Shown here: positions 1-5,440 of the stretch, piece after piece
How positions within the stretch are numbered: position 1 is the first letter of the stretch
How the letters are laid out: each line of letters opens with the position of its first letter
Source: Lachnospiraceae bacterium UBA3801
GTDB taxonomy: Bacteria; Bacillota; Clostridia; Lachnospirales; Lachnospiraceae
NCBI GenBank assembly: GCA_002368685.1
Contig: DFEN01000112.1
Location: 1-5,440, forward strand
Reading direction: 5' to 3'
Length of the DNA stretch: 5,440 nt
The notes under the pieces: generated by a model
The model's input: only the letters and a program-made list of their open reading frames with translations
Database searches by the model: none
What the model was told of the DNA's origin: nothing
Program-made: the position numbers and the translations under genes

Positions 1-1
1 C

Positions 2-478
2 TGAAGGAACCTTGAACCATGCCTTGCCAGTAACCATACCAGCTGCCATATCTGTAGAACCAACACCTGTAGAAAAAGCACCAAGTGCACCATACGTACA
101 AGTATGTGAATCAGCTCCGATACAAGTATTACCAGCAACTATAAGTCCCTTCTCCGGAAGGAGCGCATGCTCGATTCCCATCTGTCCAACATCGAAGTAG
201 TTAACAATATTATTTGCCTTAGAGAAATCTCTAACCTGCTTAACATGCTCTGCACTCTTTATATCCTTATTAGGAGTAAAATGATCCATAACAAGAGCTA
301 TCTTTGTGTTATCAAATACTGTCTTCTTATTAAATTTATCAAGCTCATTTATAGCAACAGGAGTTGTAACATCATTTCCAAGTACGAGATCCAGACTCGC
401 CTCGATAAGCTCTCCTGCCTTTACTGATTCAAGGCCTGCATGAGCGGCCAGAATCTTCTGTGTCATAGTCATTCCCAT
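2..478 (-). CDS. leuC: 3-isopropylmalate dehydratase large subunit (HacA-like LeuC), 5' part only
   Basis: This is the N-terminal 159 codons of a LeuC of about 420 residues; the frame is open through the left edge. LeuC and the small subunit LeuD isomerise 2-isopropylmalate to 3-isopropylmalate in cytoplasmic leucine synthesis, using a 4Fe-4S cluster. Visible family landmarks are an N-terminus [24 protein letters not shown] at residues 65-72, and [20 protein letters not shown] from 121, followed by [18 protein letters not shown]. The wording [10 protein letters not shown] and TGKAWFKVP marks the HacA/homoaconitase-like type rather than the long enterobacterial type. The cysteines expected to bind the cluster lie further on and are outside the window. 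ATG at 478 is chosen because AGGAGG (487-492) sits 8 bases upstream; in-frame ATGs at 472 and 466 are less well placed. It has its own promoter. A homoaconitase or other aconitase-family role is the alternative; the family call is very secure. Confidence 0.95.
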   Translation of the reverse strand, partial: MGMTMTQKILAAHAGLESVKAGELIEASLDLVLGNDVTTPVAINELDKFNKKTVFDNTKIALVMDHFTPNKDIKSAEHVKQVRDFSKANNIVNYFDVGQMGIEHALLPEKGLIVAGNTCIGADSHTCTYGALGAFSTGVGSTDMAAGMVTGKAWFKVPS

Positions 479-486
479 ATATTTTT

Positions 487-492
487 CCTCCT
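487..492 (-). promoter_or_regulatory. Ribosome binding site of leuC
   Basis: On the minus strand this reads AGGAGG, a perfect anti-16S match 8 bases before the ATG at 478. It fixes that ATG as the leuC start over the nearby in-frame ATGs at 472 and 466. Confidence 0.85.
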
Positions 493-502
493 TTTGACCT
501 TT

Positions 503-524
503 GTTACCAATTTAAAACGATAAC
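503..524 (-). promoter_or_regulatory. Imperfect palindrome in the leuC leader, possible operator or 5' stem-loop
   Basis: On the minus strand the arms are GTTATC (524-519) and GGTAAC (508-503) around a 10-base AT-rich centre containing TTTAAA. As RNA this can fold into a 6-bp stem with one G-U pair. As DNA, 16 of 22 positions match the reverse complement, with GTTA/TAAC outer half-sites. It begins about 7 bases after the predicted -10 box, where a repressor would block initiation. A regulator cannot be named from the sequence, and chance is a real possibility in AT-rich DNA. Confidence 0.35.
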
Positions 525-530
525 TTATAT

Positions 531-559
531 ATTTTATCATAAAGTTAATGTATTAGCAA
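531..559 (-). promoter_or_regulatory. Predicted sigma-A promoter of leuC
   Basis: Read on the minus strand, TTGCTA (559-554) serves as the -35 box, matching TTGACA at 4 of 6 bases. TAAAAT (536-531) serves as the -10 box, matching TATAAT at 5 of 6. The spacer is 17 bases, the optimum. Transcription would start near 524, giving a leader of about 46 nt before the leuC ATG at 478. That leader is too short for a T-box and carries no obvious leader peptide, so the usual attenuation devices of leucine genes are not seen here. Confidence 0.6.
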
Positions 560-575
560 AATATAGTTTTGGGGG

Positions 576-995
576 TTACTGCTTGATTTTAGACATCAGA
601 TTCAGCACATCTACGACCTGTTGCTTACCATATACTAGGAATATCTGATCGCATACCCATTGATACATTTGTCTCTCTTCCTGACTAAGATTCAGTCCCT
701 GCTCTATGAAATATACAACCTCTACTTCTCCGCCCATAGAAACTGTATATTTATATTCTATCTGCTCACCATATGGATTACCTGAATCATAGATAACACG
801 GTCCATGATCTGTCCCGCTCTCATATGATGATGCTCTGGAAATTTTATTCTGAGAATTATTTTTGAATAATGCATATCCTTTGCCATATCGATGTAATCC
901 TCAGAAGATGGATATGTTAGTGCTGCCTCGTGCGTATACTTATATAAGAACTTTCTTATATCGTCATATACTTTTTCTTTTTTAATAACGCTCAT
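576..995 (-). CDS. Uncharacterised 139-residue soluble protein, possibly a stand-alone sensory domain
   Basis: I cannot assign this protein to a named family. It has no signal peptide or membrane segment and is rich in charged and aromatic residues, so it is probably cytoplasmic. Residues 1-40 look helical. Residues 43-100 alternate strand-like stretches (SKIILRIKFP, EYKYTVSMGGEVEVVYFIEQG). From 104 (SQEERQMYQWVCDQIFLVYGKQQVVDVLNLMSKIKQ) it looks like a long helix. That layout, with an SQEERQMYQWVCDQIFLVYGK-like helix at the end, resembles from memory the N-terminal sensory region of some Lachnospiraceae GGDEF/EAL proteins just before their catalytic domain; here a stop follows instead. ATG at 995 is supported by AGAGGAGA, which overlaps the stop codon of the EAL gene 12 bp upstream, so translation is probably coupled to that gene. 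Codon use matches the neighbours. A partner of the EAL protein is inference only. Confidence 0.8.
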   Translation of the reverse strand: MSVIKKEKVYDDIRKFLYKYTHEAALTYPSSEDYIDMAKDMHYSKIILRIKFPEHHHMRAGQIMDRVIYDSGNPYGEQIEYKYTVSMGGEVEVVYFIEQGLNLSQEERQMYQWVCDQIFLVYGKQQVVDVLNLMSKIKQ

Positions 996-1007
996 AATTA
1001 TTCTCCT

Positions 1008-3062
1008 CTATTTACTCATGCGTTCCATATACTCATTTTTAGGCATTGGTTTCGCATAAAAATACCCTTGAATCATATCACACTTTAGGCCTGCAAGAAA
1101 ATCGACAAATTCCTTTTCTTCAACGCCTTCAGCAACAGTTGTCATACCAAGAGTCTGTGCCAGCTTGATAGCTTCTCTTATAACTTTTCTACCACGTTCA
1201 TCATCAGCCTCACATCTAAAGAACTCAGCATCAAGCTTCAGAACATCCAGAGGTAGGTCCTTAAGAGAATTGAGGGACGAATATCCCGCTCCAAAATCAT
1301 CCATTGAAACCTTGAATCCATAATTCTTAAGTCGATTGATGGTTTCGATAAGTGCATTCTTGTCATCAAAGAAAGCGCTCTCAGTAAGCTCAATCTCTAT
1401 AAGATTATGTGGGCATTCTGCCTCATCTACCATATCTCTTATCTGTTCCGCCAGATCCGCTTCTACAAAATGTGCTCTAGACACATTTACAGAAACAGGA
1501 ACACATTTATATCCCTGATCCAGCCATCTCTTCTGGTCCCTCGCAACATGAGATATCATATAATGATCTATCTCAGTAATAAATCCATTTTTTTCAAAAA
1601 TAGGTATAAACCTACCAGGAGTTATAAAACCATATTTAGGAGACTGCCACCTGATAAGAGCCTCAGCTCCCCGTAAACTATCTGTACAAGGATCATATTT
1701 CGGCTGATAATATACCTCGAATTCTTCATTTCTAAGAGCTGGCCACTGTTCCTCTTGTACTGTATCAAGCCACTTCTTATTTTCAACCAGCTTATTATCA
1801 AAGAACTTAATGCCAGACTCAGTGCTCACTTCCAGCTCTGCCTTAGCAGTACAAGCATTATTATACTCAGTATCAAGATCTACATTCTTTCTTCTAACTA
1901 TTCTTCCACTAGCTGCCTCCTGAACTTCTATTGGATCAACGCCCAACTGGAAAGCGAAGGTATGATTCTCATCTAGATCCGTAAGAGTCTTTATAAGTTC
2001 ATGAAGTCGCATTTTCAGCTTATCTTCATCGTCATATTTCAGAAGTAAAGCAAAGCTAGAAGATGTTTTATGCACACATAACTCTTTTCGCTCTAAAGAG
2101 TTAACTATACATTTATGAATATCCTTTATTACCTTTTCGCCCTCTTTTATCGAGTGGCAGAGGCAATAATTTCTATAATTAACAAAGGTCAGATTAATTG
2201 AAGCAAATTTTTGTCTTGCGCTACTTGCCTTGGATAGAAGCTTTTCACCTTTGTACAGATACCATTTCCAGTTCTTGCCACCTGTAACATCATCTTCAAA
2301 ATATAGATTTGTAATCCTGATGTGTCGAGCCAGATTACGAACAGAATTTATCATAAGTACTATGAGCAGAAGCCCAATAAGACCTATAATAACTATTACT
2401 ATTCTAACCAGAAGATTAAGATCTCTCATATTTACATTAATAGTTGCCCGACCGATAAATGTCTCCTGTCCATCTTTCACATTTATTGGTATCCAGATAG
2501 GAAGATCAAACTGCTCAGGATTGTCAGAGCTGACAACTATAACATCCTGCTCATCATCAACATCTCTTATTTCTATCTCATGAACAACTACGCCATTTTC
2601 ACCATCAGGATTGTGAACCAGGCGATCAAAGGAACGTCTGTTCAGAATCAGTTTCTTATCCGAATCAATTTTGAAATAGTTATTCTTTACATCTTTATAA
2701 ATCGTTATAGGATTATCATAGCCTGTTACTACAACTTCATTTGGAGTATCTCCGCAGGTATTCTCCCCATTTTCATACAGAACCTTACCACTGTCATCAG
2801 TAATAATGAAGCTATGTCCCTCGGTCTCAAGCAGCTTATATATATCCGGATTATCCTTACCCTTTTCATATATATCCGCCAGAGCTTTAATGGATCTATA
2901 CTCATTATCTATTTTGTTATCAATTACATAGAAATAGAAGCTTTCAGAATAATACCTCACGACTATTATTGTAACTACTAATAATAGTATAAATGTGATA
3001 AATGTTAGAGCGAAACCATTTCCCCTTATCTTTTTCAGTTTCTTCTTATCAGCTCTTTTCAT
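1008..3062 (-). CDS. Membrane-anchored degenerate-GGDEF/EAL protein, predicted c-di-GMP phosphodiesterase
   Basis: This 684-residue protein probably hydrolyses cyclic di-GMP to pGpG at the inner face of the membrane. A basic N-terminus and TM segment (about 17-35) lead to an extracytoplasmic region of about 180 residues (36-217), with SFIITDDSGKVLYENG at 84-99 looking Cache/PAS-like. A second TM lies at about 218-239; no HAMP is evident. A GGDEF-fold region follows (about 254-380; DDVTGGKNW resembles its usual start), but the signature is TSSSF (333-337) instead of GGDEF, so cyclase activity should be lost. The EAL domain (about 435-680) keeps its catalytic set: EALIRW with E467 and R471, N526 in NVS, E558 in ELTES, D588-D589 in MDDFGAGYSS, K609, E645 in AEGVE, and Q665 in QGY. 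The start is backed by GGAGG (3072-3076) 9 bases upstream. It lies 21 bp after the DUF4129-like gene and 12 bp before the 139-residue gene. A ligand-sensing role for the outer region is inference; EAL identity is secure. Confidence 0.95.
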   Translation of the reverse strand: MKRADKKKLKKIRGNGFALTFITFILLLVVTIIVVRYYSESFYFYVIDNKIDNEYRSIKALADIYEKGKDNPDIYKLLETEGHSFIITDDSGKVLYENGENTCGDTPNEVVVTGYDNPITIYKDVKNNYFKIDSDKKLILNRRSFDRLVHNPDGENGVVVHEIEIRDVDDEQDVIVVSSDNPEQFDLPIWIPINVKDGQETFIGRATINVNMRDLNLLVRIVIVIIGLIGLLLIVLMINSVRNLARHIRITNLYFEDDVTGGKNWKWYLYKGEKLLSKASSARQKFASINLTFVNYRNYCLCHSIKEGEKVIKDIHKCIVNSLERKELCVHKTSSSFALLLKYDDEDKLKMRLHELIKTLTDLDENHTFAFQLGVDPIEVQEAASGRIVRRKNVDLDTEYNNACTAKAELEVSTESGIKFFDNKLVENKKWLDTVQEEQWPALRNEEFEVYYQPKYDPCTDSLRGAEALIRWQSPKYGFITPGRFIPIFEKNGFITEIDHYMISHVARDQKRWLDQGYKCVPVSVNVSRAHFVEADLAEQIRDMVDEAECPHNLIEIELTESAFFDDKNALIETINRLKNYGFKVSMDDFGAGYSSLNSLKDLPLDVLKLDAEFFRCEADDERGRKVIREAIKLAQTLGMTTVAEGVEEKEFVDFLAGLKCDMIQGYFYAKPMPKNEYMERMSK

Positions 3063-3083
3063 AGCAACTAACCTCCGAAATAT

Positions 3084-4295
3084 CTACATCCTACTTAATT
3101 TACTGATTGTTTCTCCATCCGGAACATAGTCCCCGTATCTAACAGCATCATAAACGGATGTAAGCTCAGCAGCCGGTGGAGTCTCCTGCTTATCCAGGAT
3201 TTTCTTTATATCACCGGTGGTATCCGACCTTTCAGGCCTGAAAATGTCCTTATAGGACCGGACTCTCTTCTTATATATCCTTCTAACCTTCATGGCCGGA
3301 GAGCTTCCTCGCAGCCTGTCCTCTTTCACTATACGCTCGCGGACAACAGCATTTTTCTTCTTATACGATATATCCTCCAGCAGCTCGTATCTTCTATCCT
3401 GTTTCGAGATAATGAACTTGATCACAAACATCAAGAATTTTACAGTAAAAAATACCACTACTATTATAAATCCGGCAACAAGTATAAAGTTAATAATATT
3501 TGCCAGAAGTCCGGGCTCACCCTCTATTTCTTCGAAGCCATCCATTGGGGTGCCACCTATTCGTCCTCCTGTTAGTAGGCTAAATATAAAACCAAGGATA
3601 GCAAGAAGTACGACAAATATCAATTTAATAATTAATAAAATCGATCTTAGGAACTCTTCAAGAGCTACCTCGAAATGCAGTAGATAGCCTAGTGTTATAG
3701 TCATAAATATAATAAATATGATTCCGATAATAATTAGTGTATTAACAGATATTATCTGACTAAGCGGTGCTCCTGACACTGTCTTAGACTTAGCTATATA
3801 GTTTTCAAGCCCCTCAATATATAGAGAAATAAGGAAAATAATTATAGTAATGATAGGGAGTATGTAGCCTAGCCGGGTGTGTTCTGGGGAATGAAAATGA
3901 ATTCCCAGCGCGGTAACTGCTATTCCCAGTGCAACACTCATCCATGGTATATCCGAAATCCTCTTAAGCGTATAGTTCGAATGTAGATAATATAGTCCAT
4001 CAAAAAAGAACTCAGCAATAACAACAATAATAACCCATTTGAAATATATATCCGATATCAGAAAAAATGTAGCCGCCCCCATTATAACGTGAATAAGCAG
4101 CAAGGATATACCACGAGACATGCGCTCTCTAGCTATATAAGATATGCAAAGCATACCGAATACATAAAGCATGATACTTGGACTAATAATAGGCTGTCTA
4201 AATAGTCCAAATACTAAGTTTAGTAATAAAACTAATATACAGAATTGATAAAGGAGCCTAAGAACTCTTCTAAGTACACTTGTCCATTTATACAT
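3084..4295 (-). CDS. Polytopic membrane protein with DUF4129-like C-terminal tail, TgpA-like but lacking a transglutaminase domain
   Basis: The 403-residue protein has about eight or nine hydrophobic segments: roughly 12-32, 37-55, 62-81, 86-104, 117-134, 142-162, 183-206, 216-241 and 266-297. A short Gly/Glu-rich loop (243-262, GGRIGGTPMDGFEEIEGEPG) precedes the last one. The rest (298-403) is strongly basic and presumably cytoplasmic. Its end, with VRRIYKKRVRSYKDIF at 337-352 and LTSVYDAVRYGDYV at 378-391, recalls the DUF4129 tail of TgpA-type proteins (an arginine-rich helix, then L..LY..ARYG). In those proteins a transglutaminase domain normally lies between the membrane body and this tail; here there is no room for it and no Cys-His-Asp core. 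The start ATG overlaps the DUF58 stop by 8 bp and has GGGAGG (4305-4310) 9 bases upstream, indicating translational coupling. A scaffold or partner for the DUF58 protein is the likely role. Membrane topology is clear; the DUF4129 call is moderate. Confidence 0.85.
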   Translation of the reverse strand: MYKWTSVLRRVLRLLYQFCILVLLLNLVFGLFRQPIISPSIMLYVFGMLCISYIARERMSRGISLLLIHVIMGAATFFLISDIYFKWVIIVVIAEFFFDGLYYLHSNYTLKRISDIPWMSVALGIAVTALGIHFHSPEHTRLGYILPIITIIIFLISLYIEGLENYIAKSKTVSGAPLSQIISVNTLIIIGIIFIIFMTITLGYLLHFEVALEEFLRSILLIIKLIFVVLLAILGFIFSLLTGGRIGGTPMDGFEEIEGEPGLLANIINFILVAGFIIVVVFFTVKFLMFVIKFIISKQDRRYELLEDISYKKKNAVVRERIVKEDRLRGSSPAMKVRRIYKKRVRSYKDIFRPERSDTTGDIKKILDKQETPPAAELTSVYDAVRYGDYVPDGETISKLSRM

Positions 4296-5406
4296 TTATC
4301 GGCACCTCCCATTCTTCAGCATATGGTCGGTCCGATATGAATGGATACTCATCATAGCAAGGAACAATAAGTCTGACCGAAGAACCAGCACTATCGATAC
4401 TGTCCAAAACACTTATGAGATCCTGTCTAGCATATGGACTAATAACTAAATATAAGGTATTATCCCTTGGACTTAAGGCTTCCTTCCTTAAATAATCCAG
4501 GAATCTATCCTTTCCTTCAGAGCCAGCTATTTCTGACAACATTCTATCTATAGTTACTCCATGTCTCTTCTCCGCACCTTCTTCAACGGCTGGTAGAACA
4601 TTTCCATTTCTATCAGTTCCATTTGTGATAACAGAAACAATTATACCATCGGCGAGAAGATCACGGGCTATACTGCTAGCAAGAGATATAGCCTCCTCCA
4701 GCAGCTTGTTGGTTTCTATCATGTAATCATTATCAAGGTTCAGCATTATCTTGACACGACTATCTGTAGTATAACCATACATATTAACCATCAGTTCTCT
4801 GGCTTTGGCACTCTGCTTCCAATTTATACTTCTATAGGGATCAAAGGACTGATACTGCCTGACGCCCCTAAAGGACAGGTTATCTTCGACTATACTTCTC
4901 TTAGATTCAATCTCTCCCATTATACCTCTGAAGAAAACCTTGAATCTGTCAGAATTTAGCTTTTTCGGAAATACATAAATAACGTCTGAGTGGTGCATTT
5001 TGCAGGCATAACTCTGCAGCATAAAAAAATCTCTCACTAGGATGCTAGCATTATTTACTCCCACCACTCCGCGAGAAGTACCGGTAAATGCCAGTCTCCG
5101 GGTAATTCTCTGGTGACCTAGGATAGAGAAAAGCTCGTTCTTATGATAGAGGTCAGTGACATTTGAATTTGTCTTATCTAAAAACTTGAGACTCTTATCC
5201 ACCGAAAACTTCAAATGAAAAACAGGCAGAGGCAAAAACTTATCATTAGAAACAACTTCTATAAGTTCTGCGCTCTCCCCGCACTCAATATAATCCCGAC
5301 TAAAGCTCACCTCTGTGTCGAGACCCTTACTCCAATATCTCATAAAGAGAAACTTCTGGATCAAATATATAATTGTAAGCAAGATAACTGCTACAACTAA
5401 ACGCAT
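4288..5406 (-). CDS. DUF58 family protein, partner of a MoxR-type ATPase
   Basis: DUF58 proteins are usually encoded beside MoxR AAA+ ATPases and membrane or transglutaminase proteins, and are thought to help assemble or activate envelope or protein complexes; the exact reaction is unknown. Counting from the ATG at 5406 (372 residues), one TM segment spans about 2-21. A beta-rich region follows (about 30-145), with the family-typical SRGVVGV near 111-117, VRDFFML at 124-130 and YVFPK at 144-148. The signature is clear: FRGVRQYQSFDPYRSINWKQ from 179, then SAK, matching R.Y..GD..R.INWK.SA with only the Gly replaced. The VWA-like part begins at RVKIMLNLDND (217-227), but a DxSxS metal site is absent (it reads DNDYM), so metal-dependent adhesion is unlikely. 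The usual second TM is also not seen. An in-frame TTG at 5427 would add 7 residues, but the ribosome site GGGAG (5414-5418) favours the ATG. The upstream gene ends 4 bp before it; its own stop overlaps the next start. Confidence 0.92.
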   Translation of the reverse strand: MRLVVAVILLTIIYLIQKFLFMRYWSKGLDTEVSFSRDYIECGESAELIEVVSNDKFLPLPVFHLKFSVDKSLKFLDKTNSNVTDLYHKNELFSILGHQRITRRLAFTGTSRGVVGVNNASILVRDFFMLQSYACKMHHSDVIYVFPKKLNSDRFKVFFRGIMGEIESKRSIVEDNLSFRGVRQYQSFDPYRSINWKQSAKARELMVNMYGYTTDSRVKIMLNLDNDYMIETNKLLEEAISLASSIARDLLADGIIVSVITNGTDRNGNVLPAVEEGAEKRHGVTIDRMLSEIAGSEGKDRFLDYLRKEALSPRDNTLYLVISPYARQDLISVLDSIDSAGSSVRLIVPCYDEYPFISDRPYAEEWEVPINV

Positions 5407-5410
5407 TGGT

Positions 5411-5440
5411 TTACTCCCAGTCTTCAACAGGCGCTTCTAC
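5411..5440 (-). CDS. C-terminal end of an upstream gene, possibly a MoxR-family AAA+ ATPase
   Basis: In the frame ending at the TAA of 5411-5413, the minus strand encodes VEAPVEDWE and a stop, then ATG of the DUF58 gene 4 bp later. Nine residues cannot identify a family. The close packing, with the DUF58 ribosome site lying inside these last codons, shows that a co-directional gene ends here. DUF58 genes most often follow a MoxR-type ATPase, and a short acidic/hydrophobic end of this kind would fit. The MoxR identity is inference from gene order alone. Confidence 0.55.
   Translation of the reverse strand, partial: VEAPVEDWE
5414..5418 (-). promoter_or_regulatory. Ribosome binding site that decides the DUF58 start
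   Basis: On the minus strand GGGAG lies 7 bases before the ATG at 5406. The alternative in-frame TTG at 5427 lies upstream of this site, and only 13 bases of sequence are visible before it, with no purine-rich site. The ATG start is therefore preferred, which gives 372 residues and a normal short N-terminus ahead of the membrane segment. Confidence 0.75.

Noticed and set aside
12..427. Two short plus-strand open frames at the left edge
   Set aside because: Both are antisense to leuC, whose protein sequence is unmistakable on the minus strand.
479..530. T-box or other riboswitch before leuC
   Set aside because: The leader between the predicted start and the ATG is about 46 nt, too short, and contains no T-box consensus or terminator hairpin.
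557..571. CAAAA-TATAG-TTTTG inverted repeat as an intrinsic terminator
   Set aside because: The stem is only 5 bp with a single G-C pair and is not followed by a T-run on the minus strand; it also overlaps the leuC -35 box.
2042..2070. Active diguanylate cyclase
   Set aside because: The GGDEF motif is replaced by TSSSF, which removes residues needed for catalysis.
2322..2981. Plus-strand open frame of 219 codons
   Set aside because: It lies wholly inside the EAL gene on the other strand, has an Ile/Tyr/Asn-rich composition typical of an antisense shadow, no recognisable motif and no ribosome site I would credit.
5404..5427. TTG at 5427 as the DUF58 start
   Set aside because: It would begin before the ribosome site GGGAG and overlap the upstream gene; the ATG at 5406 has correct spacing.
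1..5440. CRISPR arrays, insertion sequences, tRNA or rRNA genes
   Set aside because: No spaced direct repeats, transposase-like frames, terminal inverted repeats, cloverleaf or rRNA sequence were noticed; almost all of the window is accounted for by minus-strand genes.

Overview
The window looks like chromosome from a low-GC Gram-positive anaerobe, most likely a clostridial Lachnospiraceae-type bacterium. This rests on AT-rich sequence with many AGA and ATA codons, strong AGGAGG-type ribosome binding sites before most genes, the HacA-like form of LeuC, and a MoxR/DUF58-type envelope cluster. The genus is inference; there is no rRNA or other marker to settle it.

Every gene I can support lies on the minus strand, so the window reads from its right end to its left. 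In that order they are: the last nine codons of an upstream gene (5411-5440, probably a MoxR-type AAA+ ATPase judging only from its neighbour); a DUF58 protein (4288-5406); a polytopic membrane protein with a DUF4129-like tail (3084-4295); a membrane-bound degenerate-GGDEF plus intact-EAL protein (1008-3062); a 139-residue protein I do not recognise (576-995); and the 5' 38% or so of leuC (2-478), which runs off the left edge.

The first five are packed like one operon: 4 bp gap, 8 bp overlap, 21 bp gap, 12 bp gap, each start with its own Shine-Dalgarno sequence inside or just after the preceding gene. leuC is set apart by a 97-bp gap carrying a credible sigma-A promoter (TTGCTA-N17-TAAAAT) and an imperfect palindrome at the expected transcription start. 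I see no strong terminator between the two units.

The idea worth following is that an envelope module of the MoxR/DUF58/TgpA type appears wired to cyclic-di-GMP signalling. The membrane protein has the multi-TM body and tail expected of a TgpA-like partner but no transglutaminase domain. In the next position sits a predicted c-di-GMP phosphodiesterase with an extracytoplasmic sensor region, followed by a small soluble protein. The combination may be a variant envelope-stress or assembly system in which c-di-GMP turnover is coupled to the DUF58 machinery. That is inference from gene order; the domains are visible in the sequence.
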